Part shown: piece by piece, positions 45,230 through 56,331 of the stretch
Numbering within the stretch: position 1 is the stretch's first letter
Layout of the letters: every line of letters begins with the position of its first letter
Origin: Amphibalanus amphitrite
Taxonomy: Eukaryota > Arthropoda > Thecostraca > Balanomorpha > Balanidae
Assembly (NCBI RefSeq): GCF_019059575.1
Contig: NW_024881790.1
Coordinates: 434,001 to 498,000 of the forward strand
Reading direction: 5' to 3'
DNA: 64,000 bases
Translations under genes and position numbers: made by a program
The notes under the pieces: generated by a model
Seen by the model: only the letters and a program-made list of their open reading frames with translations
Told to the model about the DNA's origin: nothing
Database searches by the model: none

Positions 45230-46855
45230 TTTAAAGTCAAGTCAGGTCACTGATCTATGACGTCATAAATGAACAGTCCTGAAATGAACTGTGTGAAACT
45301 GTCCTTAACTGTCCTAGGCTAAAATGAACATTTTAGGACTGCGTGCACAAGGTCTGTTGCTTCTCTTTTGCATTGTTGATCTTGCGTGACGTCATTTATC
45401 ACGTTACTAAGGCTATCAGTTTTTCGTCAATAACTCCCGATCAACAGAAGCTACCGAGTCGATAAAGCCACTAATGGACATCGAAAGACCTGCCGAATCG
45501 ATTGATATGCAATATGACCTCCTTTGACCAGCTCCGTGACCTGACGGGCTACGACCTGACCTTGCCCCGAGGTTAACCCTCGCCCATGTCGGGGGGAGGG
45601 GTTGTGCAACCCCCCTGAGGTTTTTCTTAGCTACACGCCGAACTGTTTCAGATAGCCTGCTCAAATTTTCAGTACCCTCTGGGGCATCCTTTGCGCAACT
45701 TTTGGTATTTTTTTTTTGTCAAGGTCATGTCAGGTCACGGAGTTATGACGTCATAAAGGGAACAACCTCCGGCCAGATTAACGCTAAATTGGAGATTGCT
45801 TCACATTGGTATAAATGCCGACAGACCTGACACACTGATGGATTGTTTTAGAATCACAACTGGCTGATTTGACATTGGCACAATGTCCGTTGACATTTTG
45901 AAGGTTACTAAAGCCTAAAGGTCAAGGTAAGGTCAGTGACCTCGGTTGACCTGTAATGACTTCTTGCACTTGTATGCCTTTTCGGGGTATTTTGATGCCC
46001 TGAATTCGAATTTGCTATCCATTTCAGACATCGTCGGTTGTTTCTTGTAGTTCATTTTGGGTCAGGGTCAGGTCAGTGACGTCACACGCCTGACGTGACC
46101 CAATGCACAAATGACCTTGCAGACTTCCGATGCTCCCAACGCATCATTTTTAGAGTTATGACATCGAAATACACACCAAACGATAGAGAATTGATCAAGG
46201 ATCACGATAGTGAAGGTTTTAAGTCGATATCTCTTACCGTTTTGCCGCAATCGGCGCGGAAATCTGAAAAAAAGTTAGATTTTTCCGAAAATTTGACCTT
46301 TGACCGGTCATAAGTAGGTCAAATGTTGACCTAGGACCAAAAATATACCACCAATCGCGAGATCTCGTTGAGAGCAATCCGTTGGTATTTTCCGCTAAGC
46401 TCTACGACGCTCCGTTTTCAAACGCCAGGGGGGTCGCACCAACCCCCCCCCCCCCTGCATGGGCGAAGGTGGCAAAACACCGTTTACGGGCGAGGGTTAA
46501 CACCTTTAGTTGATCTCACCTGAAGAAAAAGTATACCATTCGACACGCCTGAGCCAGACAAACAGGATGCTGCTAAAATCGCTGATCGGCGATCATTTTT
46601 AGCGAAGTTATTTACCAAAAACCGAACCTGTACCTTGGGCCACTTGACCTCACCTCAGAAGTCATCGGCTGACCCTAGTCCTTAAAATCGGAGACCAATC
46701 GCTGCATTTCGTAACGACGCACACGATCGTTCTTTCGTGGGGCTAGCTCAAGGGGCTCAATTAGGGGCGAATCGGCGAAGGGGGATGTTCCCTCACTTCC
46801 AACCCCCCAACGCCCCCTCGTTATTCAGAAAACCTGAAGGTCCGGTGAGGGTTAA
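45230..46855. mobile_element. TTAA-type element related to family E, outer copy (left end uncertain)
   Basis: A right terminus CCGGTGAGGG with TTAA at 46852-46855 and GGTCA-rich interior flank the nested element at 45573-46500 on both sides. The left interior includes GGTCACTGATCTATGACGTC, which parallels GGTCACGGAGTTATGACGTC inside the nested copy. The left terminus could not be located. Confidence 0.4.
45573..46500. mobile_element. TTAA-flanked MITE, family E copy 2
   Basis: TTAA at 45573-45576 and 46497-46500. Ends are CCCTCGCCCATG and CGGGCGAGGG. The hairpin GGGGTTGTGCAACCCC is near the left end, and G/C tracts are near the right. The interior has GGTCA repeats and TGACGTCA-type sites. 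No coding capacity. Confidence 0.8.
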
Positions 46856-46988
46856 AACGTTGCTCCTGAGCGAGGAAGAAATGTAAAAGTCAAAGCTCTA
46901 TAGACGTCCTGTAAAAGTGGCCATAATGAATAAATTGGTTAGAGGTGAGATGCTGTTTAAACGACTTCCTCATATAAAATCGGGTGCT

Positions 46989-47286
46989 GGGACCAATCTT
47001 ATAAACGCTTTAGGATGGACAGGGCGTCACTAGCTGAAGTTTGGGTGCAGAAAACGGCTATTAAATGCAAAATGGTTTCATGCATTTCAGTCAATTGTAT
47101 ATTGACGGTCCCAGTGGCCGAGCTAAGAAAGTTCGGTAGTGTTTTGCATCTTTTACGCCCTAAGAAACTACACCATCTATTGAAGTGGGTGGGCTTATTT
47201 GAATGGGAGGGCGCATTATGCACCAATCGTGTGCTTTCGTTTGCAATGCCGTGAATACGACAGCATTCCATTTATAAGATTGGGCC
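46989..47286. mobile_element. Small TIR MITE, copy 2 of the 32187-32420 family
   Basis: Ends GGACCAATCTTATAAA and TTTATAAGATTGGGCC are inverted. The interior GCAGAAAACGGCTATTAAAT matches copy 1 in reverse orientation. Confidence 0.65.
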
Positions 47287-47828
47287 AATGGAGTCGCGCC
47301 CCGCGAGCTCGGTTTTCCGCTCGGCCGCTACGGGCCGAGGAAGTCGGTCTTCGCCTGAGGGCAGGACGGAGGTCAGCGAGGGAGCGCGGGGTCAGCCAGG
47401 TATCGCCCAGTGCCGAGCGGATGCCGCTCCATCCCCTCTCTTCCCCTCTTCTCCCCTCCCCACCTCGGTATAGATGAGGAGGGACCGAACTGCCAATGGC
47501 ATGCGACCGGTCAAGGCCACTCGCGCGGCAGCGACCCTGGCGGCCGGGTGCCGCAACTGGGATTCAGCCAAGTTACCGATTCGCCTCCTGTGGGAGAGCC
47601 AAACCAGGGGACATACTTTTTAGATATACTGTATGTACATTTCTCTTCTTGCCAACAGGCGTTGTTTCAACTCGCTCCGTTTAACGGTCACCTGAAAATA
47701 AAATCAATTCCAAAATCCGTCAAAAACAGCATTTTTTCAACAAAAGTGCCCTCACGGGTGCACGTGACGCGTGCCATCCCATGCACCGCACACCACCGGA
47801 GTTATATTGCTGCTCGCAGAGCAGCAAT
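47287..47828. other. GC-rich interval without recognised gene; hairpin at its right end
   Basis: No coding family is recognised. GTTATATTGCTGCTC and GAGCAGCAATATAAC (47801-47833) form a 14-15 bp hairpin that abuts the family C element. Confidence 0.35.
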
Positions 47829-48732
47829 ATAACCCGGCAGTTGCTGGGGTATTTCGCCACCCGCCGTTTGCTGGGGGGGGGGGGGGGCGTTAAACACCCC
47901 AGCCGATAACTCGAGAAACAATAGGCACAGCGAAACGCATGAGGCGGCAAACGAAAGGCGCGACAAGACGCTTCAGATGAGTACTTTAAGATTGAATTTT
48001 AAGGTCACAGGTCGCGTCAAGGTCAGGTCAAACACCTGAAATCGGGCTTTCAGTAGCATGGACTTCAGGACTTCGCAATGGGCGCCTCTCGTCATAAACT
48101 CTGTCAAAACGGTGCACAATCCTTCATATAAGGCCTACAAGAGTGTCAGCGCCATGTAGGGGTCAGTCAAGCATAGGTCAGGGTCAAGGTCAGGTCAACC
48201 GGGTAGACACATATCCCCGAAAATCAAAACGGATATTCGCAGCCTGTGACACATGTTTTATGGGTAATTTTGGGCGTAGAACACGATGGTAACATTCATT
48301 TTATCATATGTGTACGTGTTTGGCTCAAAAAGTTCAATTAAGAAATGCATGTATCATAGTCGTGAAGTAGTCACGAGAAATTGCCAAGATTCAATTCAAG
48401 ATTTTGGAAAATGCGGAACGATAATCAATAATCGAAGATAGCCATTTGATTGTTCATGGTATTGGCAGTCTAATGCCGTTTACGGCATGTCCGTATTTCT
48501 ATTCTGTGTTTTTATGATCTTTTGAACATAGGTACCTATGCCGTTTTTGGTCGAAAACTCAGAAATCATGATGTCACTAAAACCTCGATATCTCCAAAAA
48601 ATTCGACCGATTTTTTGAAACTATGTCACAATAAACATCAATCAATTTCCTACAGGTACCCAAATATGCTATGGCGCGGCAAAAAAGTGGGGGCGTTTTA
48701 CGCCCCCCCCCCCGCAGCAACTCGCGGGATAA
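47829..48732 (+). mobile_element. Family C MITE, uninterrupted copy (ATAA duplication)
   Basis: Complete 0.9 kb copy used here as the family template. Left end CCCGGCAGTTGCTGGGG, right end CAGCAACTCGCGGG, both flanked by ATAA (47829-47832, 48729-48732) instead of TTAA. Hairpins GGGGCGTTAAAC and GGGGCGTTTTACGCCCC occur near the ends. GGTCA clusters lie near 48001-48030 and 48176-48200. No open frame of note. Confidence 0.85.
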
Positions 48733-49655
48733 CCCGGACGGCGCCGGCCGACCCTGAGGGCGTCGGCGGGCGCCGTCCGGCTGCGCACCCCGGAGGAGGT
48801 CCAGTGCCCACACCAGCTCATCTGACGGACACAACCTACAACCCAACCTACAAACCAACAGCCGGTCGATTCTTTGTTGGAAAACCTTTGTGTGACGTGA
48901 CATCTGCTCTAGTAATGCCGACACAATTTCCCCTTACCTGTACCTACCTGTTTTTGAAATGTGTCTCGAGCCTCATTTTGAGAGGGTGCTTGAGCCAGTT
49001 TGGGGTGCAGGTGCACTAGAGGTATGTAACGCAAGTGCGTTACATTTTTTCATCTTTCATGCTGAACTGCAAGCTGTGCCACAAGCTGAAACACAGCCAT
49101 CTTCCGTGAGCGTCGCGCGCACACGGTCAGCCGGCTAAATCGGCTGTGACATCCTATCTCCGTCCCAGCCGGCGTCCACACAAAAGGCGCATCCGGCTTT
49201 GACAAACAGGGGTCCCCTATAGATGACCACCCCACTTCAAGAGAAACTGGATCTGAAGTCAGCAAATAGCATACCGAAACGCACCAGGGGGCGTCGAAGT
49301 CTAGTTCCTACCAACCTGGCACTCCCATTGCATGCCTACGTCACCACGAGGACACCCGAGGGCATTTACATGTTGAAGATAGGGAAAGTTGCCATAGTTT
49401 AGAGCCGCCTGAACGGCAACCTTGAGATAGATGATTATGTAAATGTGTGCTAATATGATCATCAACATGTTATTTATCCAAATTCAGGGCCAATTAATCG
49501 ATAACTTGTCACGTTTTCCAGTGGTGATGCGCTTACTTTCGTGGTTCTTGCAGCCAATAAGGGTGTTTCATAGTGCGATTCAGTCGCATTATCGACTTTA
49601 ATACCATAAACCGCCACGGAACATACGATTTGCAGCTCCCTGGCGTGATAGCTGC
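48733..49655. other. Interval without recognised gene
   Basis: Contains a short palindrome TGTAACGCA-AG-TGCGTTACA at about 49025-49044 and a GC-rich stretch at 48733-48810. Nothing else is recognised. Confidence 0.35.
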
Positions 49656-50035
49656 CAGTAGGGCTCCGGAGTCGGAGTCATGAAGTCGGTCGGAGTTGAC
49701 AGTTCTGACCTGAGTCGTCAAGTCGGAGTCAGAGTAGATTTTAAAAGCTGGAGTCTGAGTCAGTCACCGAAATTCGATCCCCTCCGCAGACCTTTCTGCT
49801 TTCAGGGTTCCGTAGTCGGAGTTGCAGTCGGCCAGATTCGACAGTTCTGACCAGAGTCAGAGTCAGAGTCGATTTTGAAAGCCAGAGTCAGAGTCGGAGT
49901 CACCAAAAATACATTGCCTCCGCAAACCTGCTAGGGCTGTGGAGTCGGAGTCGGTCAGAGCCGGCATTTGAAATCAGTCAGAGTTGATTTTTGAAAGTCT
50001 GAGTCAGAGTCGGAGTCATCAAGAAACCCATCGAC
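49656..50035. repeat. GAGTC-rich tandem repeat
   Basis: Three degenerate monomers of about 130 bp contain GTCGGAGTC, GAGTCAGAGTCGATTTTGAAAG and CCTCCGCA(A/G)ACCT. Similar GAGTC stretches occur near 34275-34440. Confidence 0.7.
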
Positions 50036-50372
50036 GATCCGCAGTACCATGCAGTAAGGGCGCTGCCGATCGATGCCCTGAATTGCCTATGAATTGAATG
50101 AATAGATGACAATTAATTAGGTACCTTCAATTATCTATCCCCTGCCACTTGGAGGACGTACTTTCAGTAGAAAAAGACGCATTGTTTGTTTGTTTATTGT
50201 TTGTTTGTTTATTTATGCAAATATTTTTTGAGCATTTAGGGGTACAGACACAAAACACAATGATAGCACCTCGCTGGTGCAAATCATTGCTAGATAGATG
50301 TTGAAATGTGTCTCCATTTAAGAATCTACTGATTTTCCTGGCGGCTTTCGTTTTCAAGTAACTATTGGTCTT

Positions 50373-51272
50373 TTAACCCTCGCCCGTTTAGGGGGGGGGG
50401 GGTCGAACGGACCCCCCATGGTTTTTCGCGAATAACTCGCGTAAAAAGCGGCCGATCGCGACGAAACTTTCAGTACCCTCGCGTTATTCAATTTTACACC
50501 TACCCTGAAAATTTCATGACCCTGACCCAAATGACCTTTGACCTGTGACCTACTTTTCGAGACCATGTTTGGCCAGAATCGCGATTCGGCGTATGTCGGC
50601 TCGCATTAGCGGCGCCTTTGCAGTCTTTTCGTGGTTTCAAGCGTTCAAACATGTGATAGGGTGTTGCCCCCATGCATTAGAGTGGGTGTCAAGGTCACCT
50701 GAAGGTCAGGTCAGGTCATTGACCTTTGATGACCTCGGTTAACTTTTTTGAGTTTTACATGTTTCTAGGCCAGTTTTTGGAGCTGAATTCGAATTTAGCA
50801 ACCATATGAATGAACATTTACGAAGTAGTTTTGGTGCCTTCGTAACATGTTACGAAGCTGTCAGAGGCGGTTGACACCTACTAGGAATACCCGGTAGGAC
50901 CCCTACTGGTTGACCTGACCTGACCTGACCCGACCTGGACTAAATGCATGAAGACATCATCTGTGATCAAAACTAACATGATATTCGTGATCAGCACCCC
51001 AAAAAACCCCATAGCAGCCACACTTTACGACGTTCTAACAGGTCCCGATTTTCCCGACTTTTGGGTCATTGACCTGACCTGCAAGGTCAACCAATGACCT
51101 AGGACCTTAAAATTGGGTAGCATCGGCTCCCTCTCGTCACGGGCAACACGCTCGTTTTTTCCGCGAAGCTCTAGCTCGATCAGGGGCAAAACGGCAAGGG
51201 GGGAACCAACGGACCCCCCCCCCCCCTTTATACGTTCGCGGCTGGAAAAACACCAATACGGGCGAGGGTTAA
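50373..51272. mobile_element. TTAA-flanked MITE, family E copy 3
   Basis: TTAA at 50373-50376 and 51269-51272. Left end CCCTCGCCCGTTTAGG, right end ATACGGGCGAGGG. The hairpin GGGGTCGAACGGACCCC is near the left end. It contains the perfect 20-bp palindrome CTTCGTAACATGTTACGAAG at 50838-50857 and several GGTCA runs. It is highly similar, in inverted orientation, to 58271-59152. Confidence 0.87.
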
Positions 51273-51984
51273 GATCTCTTGATTGCTCACCGTCTGGCGT
51301 CTTCCAAGGTTTTCTGAAAGCTAATCAAACGTTACCATGGCTGCTCTTGATTCAATAACACGTCAAATGTATATTTAAACACCACTGCTTTCGTTATGAA
51401 AATACCTTGAGCACTGTGTTAAACAGAAATGAGGACAGAAATTGTCACCGGCAGCTTGTACAAAAATATTAAATAGTTATTGTTATTGTTATCATTTATC
51501 CTAACTAACTGTCTTGGATATTCTACAAATATATTTTTAAGTCTTTTGGGTCATACAAAGCTCCAGTTTGACTCTGGGTGAGTAAAACTGTTTCAGTAGC
51601 GCAAATGTCACTTCCTTTTACCATGCACGCCTCATTTTTGGGCGAGCTGAGCATAACTTTAATGCGGTCCCCTCCCTCGCCGCCGAAAGTACAGTCCCCT
51701 CCCTCCCCCGACGTGCAGTCCCCTCCCTCCCCGTCGTCCCCGACGAATTGTCGCCGGCGCCGACGGACATTGCCGACCGACACCTGGCTCTCAGGTGGAG
51801 CTCAGTGCGTGCCAGCCGACGGGGCTGGCTAGCACTGCGCCCGGCGCTCCTGCGGCGGCCAGCACCCGGACAGGTCAGTTTCGCCGCACCGTCCTCATGG
51901 CCTTCATGGATATGTATTTTACGATTTTGCTGCGATGTGGATGAAAATGTAGCAAGCCATTGACCAAAAGCCCTGAAACTGGGT
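51273..51984. other. Interval with a dispersed repeat (51540-51660) and C-rich DNA
   Basis: 51540-51660 shares GTTTCAGTAGCGCAAATGTC and ACCATGCACGCCTCATTTTT with 42320-42440. 51665-51740 is CCCTCC-rich low complexity. No gene is recognised. Confidence 0.45.
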
Positions 51985-52198
51985 AGTGGGTAGAAAGTGG
52001 GTAGGGTAGTGTAGGGGTAGGGGTAGGGTAGGGTAGGGTAGGGGTAGGGGTAGGGGTAGGGTAGGGTAGGTTAGGGTTGTGTAGGGGTAGGGGTAGGGGT
52101 AGGGTAGGGTAGGATAGGGTAGGGGTAGGGTAGGGTAGGGTAGGGTAGGGTAGGGGTAAGGTAGGGGTAGGGTAGGGTAGGGTAGGGTAGGGTAGGGT
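51985..52198 (+). repeat. GGGTA/GGGGTA array outside the tandem units
   Basis: About 210 bp of TAGGGTAGGGTAGGGGTAG repeats, similar in motif to the arrays in the 2.4 kb units but not surrounded by unit sequence. It is G-quadruplex-capable. The Pro/Tyr-rich reverse-strand frames are artefacts. Confidence 0.9.
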
Positions 52199-52268
52199 TG
52201 AATTGAGTAACATCCTAACTTACAAAGGGCTCGAACAACTCGCATGCATCACCATCATACTTAACAGT

Positions 52269-53417
52269 TCAACCCGCGCCCGGCTGGGGGTCCTGGATTT
52301 CCACGCCCTGCTGGGGGGGGGGGGGGTGTTCAAACACCCCCCTTGTAACTCGGCTCCTGGGCCACTAGCGATACGCAGAAGGCGGCGTTCGAAAGAACGT
52401 CAAAAATAACGACGAAATCACTTCGGTCAATTTTTGGTCAGGTCAAAGGTCAGGTCACCAGAGGTCATTGAAGGCAAAATTTCGCCGATTTCCAGGTCGA
52501 ATGTCGAAAATTTCCAAGAAGCCAACGCATAACTCGGGAACCAATAGAGCTACAGCGCCGCGGAAAAGCGCATTCGATAGCCCTATTAACGCCCTTTCTG
52601 AGTAAATTTCTCAGATTTGACCTAACGTCAACGGTTTTGCCTGCAGGGGGCAAAAACTGCAAAAAATAGCCGATTTTTTCGGAAACAGTTTTTCTGCAAT
52701 AACTTTTGACCCAAGCCTTGTACAAGCTTACCTTTACCGGCATCGTGTTCCTCTCGTCAAGACACATCGAATGAACTATAACTTGACCTTGAAAGGTCAA
52801 GTTGAAAATTTGACCTCAGGTCAAGGTCATGACCTGACCGGAAAGGGTCATGTCTCATATCAGTCGATCCGTATCGTCGAGCTGAACACATCTAAGGCGT
52901 TTTCATCGCTTTAGCATGCCTCTATCAAAAGTTATTTGCGAAAAACTGTTAGATACCATTCGTGACCTAATATGACCTCAGGGCATAAACAAGGGTCACG
53001 GACACCATTTTCATGTTCAGTGTGTCTAAACCACTTGTAATTCGGTGTTTGGGAGTGTTTATAATGTCTTTCATCCAAAAGAGGCGTATTTCAATTTTCT
53101 CCCATTAACTTATAATGGGGAGGTCGCAAAATTGACCTGACCTTAGGTCATCGATATCAAAATTCTGAGATATACATTTTGTACATGCTATTGCTCTTAG
53201 CAATCGCTGAAAGTTTCAAAGCGATCGGTCACTCGGTGTAGCTATGACAGACATTGAAACTTTTTATGAGGTGAGGTCACTTCAAGTGACCTGGTGACCT
53301 GACCTTGAATGACCTTGGTCTGAAATTTTCACAACATGTGTAGAATTGATGTATGATAAGGTGTACTAAAAACCACAAGGGGGGTGTTCAAACACCCCCC
53401 AGCAGAGCGCGGGTTAA
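52269..53417 (-). mobile_element. Family A MITE, copy 2
   Basis: Right flank TTAA at 53414-53417; the left flank reads TTCAA, a likely mutated TTAA. Left end CCCGCGCCCGGCTGGGGG, right end CAGCAGAGCGCGGG. The hairpin GGGTGTTCAAACACCC is near both ends. The interior is a close inverted match of 27570-28772 over its whole length. Confidence 0.87.
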
Positions 53418-53614
53418 TCCAAAAAACGCTCATTACAAAGCCGTCGATTGACGCAGGATGGTGAAATTTTTACCACTCGTGGGTCACGTAATTGAACAGG
53501 TCGTATTACATTTTGGGCACGATGCGGCCGGGGGTGCGCCCATGGCGCGTGCTCATGTGCGCCATAGGGTTAGCATTAGAATCGGCAAAAACAGGCTATG
53601 CTCGGGAACGGTAA
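53418..53614 (+). repeat. Diverged array-unit-like sequence, left flank of the LINE
   Basis: GTATTACATTTTGGGCACGATGCGGCC and GGTGCGCCCATGG parallel the ATTAAAATTTGGGCGCGATC part of the 2.4 kb units at low identity. The same type of sequence resumes after the LINE at 56332-56450. Confidence 0.5.
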
Positions 53615-53627
53615 GGGCTACGGGGGT

Positions 53628-55859
53628 TTCACGTCACGAGTCATGCCACCGTCATTAAGAGAAGGTATCATAACTTTGATACCGAAGGGTGGGAAACCCA
53701 GGAACCTGATCAATTCATATCGACCTATTACGCTCTTGAACACAAGTTATAAAATTTTATCCGCTTGTATAGCAAATAGATACAAACAAGTGGTAGGGAA
53801 GTTAGTAGATCCAGCACAGACTGGGTTCATTAAAGGTCGATTTATCGGAGACAATACGCGGTTGATGAGTGATATCATGACGTATTTGGAACATGAAGGA
53901 CGTTCCGGGATCTTTTTGAGTCTGGATATTGAAGGGGCGTTCAACACACTAAGCTGGAAATTTATTAGCGCCGCTCTAGATAAGTATAACTTCCCTGCAG
54001 AATCCATTAGATGGTTTCATTTGATGAATGAGGGGACATATGCAAGAATTCTATACAATGGACATTTGTCTAACAAAGTTAAACTGCTTAGATCCTGTAG
54101 ACAGGGGGACCCTGTAAGTCCTTATATTTTCTTGTTGGCCATTGAGTGTTTAGCTTCACTTGTGAGGCAAAACAAGAATATTCGTGGAATTGCAATAGGT
54201 GACGTAGAGAACAAAGTATCATGTTATGCGGATGATACCCTCTTTTTCTTAGATGGCTCTGTCAACAGCTGCAGATGCCTTTTTCATGACCTAGGAGTGT
54301 TCGCGAAGTTCTCTGGATTGCGCCCGAATATAACTAAAACCGAGGCTATGTGGGTAGGTTATGATGTACAGAATAAAGCAAAGATCTGTGAAGAACTTCC
54401 GATTAAATGGACGAAACAGATAAAGGTTCTTGGAATCATTTACGAAAATGATATCCAAAAAATGACCAATAATAACTTTGAAAGGAAAAAGGGAGAAATT
54501 CATGCGACTATTAAAGACTGGCAGAAAAGATACCTAACCATATACGGGAAAATATGTGTAATAAAAAGTCTAATAATACCTAAACTGACACATTTATTCG
54601 CGGCACTACCGAATCCATCGCCTGATTTTTTGAAAGAGTTAAATACGATTCTATTCAATTTTGTATGGAACGGGAAGCGAGATAAGATAAGTAGGAAAAG
54701 TCTTGTACAACCGATAGAATATGGAGGAGCTGGAATGATAGACGTCAACCTGTACCTTAAGTCGTTGAAAATTGCGTGGGTTAGGCGAATGTTGCAGTCT
54801 GATAGCCAGTGGATACAACTTTTTGAAAGTAAAATAGGTCAGAAGAATTGCATCTGGGATAGAAATGCAGTGTCTTTGCGAAATTTCAGTAGACGAGTGT
54901 CATATAGTCGTTTCTGGTGCGAGGTTATGGAAGCAGTAGCAGACTTAAAAGATGCATATGGAGATTACTCATTAGATGAAATGGCCGCAAGCACGCTTTG
55001 GTATTCTGACTTAAGCAAATTTTGCACTAGCAGAATCAACGAGTGGTATTCTAAGGGGATACATTATTTGAACGATTTACTGAACGCAGACGGTAATATT
55101 ATGTCATTTGAGGAGATGAGAATTCAATATGGAATAGAAGGTGTGCAATTTGACTATGATTGTCTGGTGAATAGTTTACCGAGAACCTGGAAGGCAGCCA
55201 ACAAAACTAAGCTAATTGGACCTCTTATAGACCCATGCTTGTCTTTTATAGTTTCCAAATCACAAGGATCAAAACACATTTATTGGAAGTTGATGCAGAA
55301 ACAGATTAAAAGCCATGCACATAAATGGGAATGTAAGTGGAGTGCGATGTTTAGGGAGGTCGCATGGAGTGAAGTTTATACCAATAACAAATTAGCCTCG
55401 ATTTGTATGCGTTATCGCAGTGCGCAATATAAAATAATTACAAGAACATGTGCTACTCAACGATTGCTACATCGGATTGGAGTGGTTGAATCTATAAATT
55501 GTAAGAGGTGTTACGAAGTAGAAGATAGCATTGAACACAAATTTTGGTTTTGCCCCGTTGTTCAGATTTTCTGGGAATCTATTAAAAATTGGATGCTTAC
55601 AAATCGAATTATGCAAGAAGGTTCTGAATTTAATGCGAAGACTGTGCTACTGGGCCTGGGTAAGACGACCCTCTTTAATCATGTAGTTATAGTAGGTAAA
55701 ATGGTTATTGGAAATAGGGAGAGGTTGAACCTGGATGAAGTGATCAGGTGGCTTTGTGCTGACCGAGAGCTGGAAAGAATGATTGCGGTGTGTAAGGGTG
55801 ATCGGAAACACTTTGAGGATAAATGGGAGCGGGCGAACGAGGCGTTGATAAGCGAGTAG
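53628..55859 (+). CDS. LINE reverse transcriptase, Tx1/L1-like (endonuclease domain missing)
   Basis: A continuous frame of about 740 codons has no stop or frameshift. Motifs in order: LIPKGGKPRNLINSYRPITL (RT fingers, 53670-53730), FIKGRFIGDN, FLSLDIEGAFNTLSW, SCRQGDPVSPYIFLLAIE, and CYADDTLFFLDG with the YADD active site near 54215. A connector region follows, then CKRCYEVEDSIEHKFWFC (C-x2-C-x8-H-x4-C knuckle, about 55500-55555). It copies LINE RNA into the genome. The N-terminal apurinic-type endonuclease is absent because of 5' truncation; the annotated ATG at 53598 lies in flanking DNA and is not a real start. Clade is judged from the KILSACIANR and IITRTCATQRLLHRIG patterns typical of Tx1/L1 proteins. 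Confidence 0.9.
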   Translation, partial: FTSRVMPPSLREGIITLIPKGGKPRNLINSYRPITLLNTSYKILSACIANRYKQVVGKLVDPAQTGFIKGRFIGDNTRLMSDIMTYLEHEGRSGIFLSLDIEGAFNTLSWKFISAALDKYNFPAESIRWFHLMNEGTYARILYNGHLSNKVKLLRSCRQGDPVSPYIFLLAIECLASLVRQNKNIRGIAIGDVENKVSCYADDTLFFLDGSVNSCRCLFHDLGVFAKFSGLRPNITKTEAMWVGYDVQNKAKICEELPIKWTKQIKVLGIIYENDIQKMTNNNFERKKGEIHATIKDWQKRYLTIYGKICVIKSLIIPKLTHLFAALPNPSPDFLKELNTILFNFVWNGKRDKISRKSLVQPIEYGGAGMIDVNLYLKSLKIAWVRRMLQSDSQWIQLFESKIGQKNCIWDRNAVSLRNFSRRVSYSRFWCEVMEAVADLKDAYGDYSLDEMAASTLWYSDLSKFCTSRINEWYSKGIHYLNDLLNADGNIMSFEEMRIQYGIEGVQFDYDCLVNSLPRTWKAANKTKLIGPLIDPCLSFIVSKSQGSKHIYWKLMQKQIKSHAHKWECKWSAMFREVAWSEVYTNNKLASICMRYRSAQYKIITRTCATQRLLHRIGVVESINCKRCYEVEDSIEHKFWFCPVVQIFWESIKNWMLTNRIMQEGSEFNAKTVLLGLGKTTLFNHVVIVGKMVIGNRERLNLDEVIRWLCADRELERMIAVCKGDRKHFEDKWERANEALISE

Positions 55860-56318
55860 GAGTAGGAGTAGGTTTAGGAGTAGGGATATGCGCTTTGCGC
55901 ATGGCCCCCGCCCTCCCGGCCAGCCGGCGCGGTGACTGTCGGGCGGGGCCGTTGGACTGGGACACCGCCTCGCAGAAATGCGCGGCGATGCGGGGGGGGG
56001 AGGGGGCGGCCCGCCTGGAGCGCCGGGGAGGTATCCCCCAGATCTCCCCGGCCGGGGGGGGGGGTATCCCCCAGATCTCCCCGGGGTCGGGCGGTGAATG
56101 CCGGGGGTTAATCACCGCCCGGCCGGGCCAGGTGGGCTGCATAATTTTGATAATGTTTTTAGTCATGTTGATGTTATGTTTTTTAATTAAGGGTATACTA
56201 TGTATGATGTGTACGTGTGTACATGTGTGTAGTGTGTGGTGTGGTGCAACGTGTGCACAATTCCGCTACGGACACACAGCTATGTAATGTTGAAATAAAA
56301 ATATATATTAAAAAAAAA
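55860..56318 (+). other. 3' region of the Tx1-like LINE with GC-rich repeated hairpin-prone segment
   Basis: GTAGGAGTAGGAGTAGG at the stop codon is followed by a GC-rich block with a direct duplication of GTATCCCCCAGATCTCCCCG (about 56031-56051 and 56065-56085) and CCGGCCGGG palindromes, then a GT-rich and AT-rich end. It may serve 3'-end recognition, which is inference. Confidence 0.55.
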
Positions 56319-56331
56319 GGGCTACGGGGGT

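Larger units (their letters stand above)
53615..56331 (+). mobile_element. Tx1/L1-like LINE, 5'-truncated, with 13-bp target duplication
   Basis: GGGCTACGGGGGT flanks the element at 53615-53627 and 56319-56331. The element (53628-56318) starts inside the RT region, has one long frame, a GC-rich 3' region, and ends with AATAAAAATATATATTAAAAAAAA, a poly-A signal plus short tail. This is the signature of target-primed reverse transcription. Confidence 0.9.

Noticed and set aside
51875..52245. Pro/Tyr/Leu frames of 108-112 codons
   Set aside because: Translation of the GGGTA array at 51985-52198.
53598..53627. ATG at 53598 as the start of the LINE protein
   Set aside because: It lies in flanking DNA before the 13-bp target duplication ends. 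The real protein start is lost by truncation.
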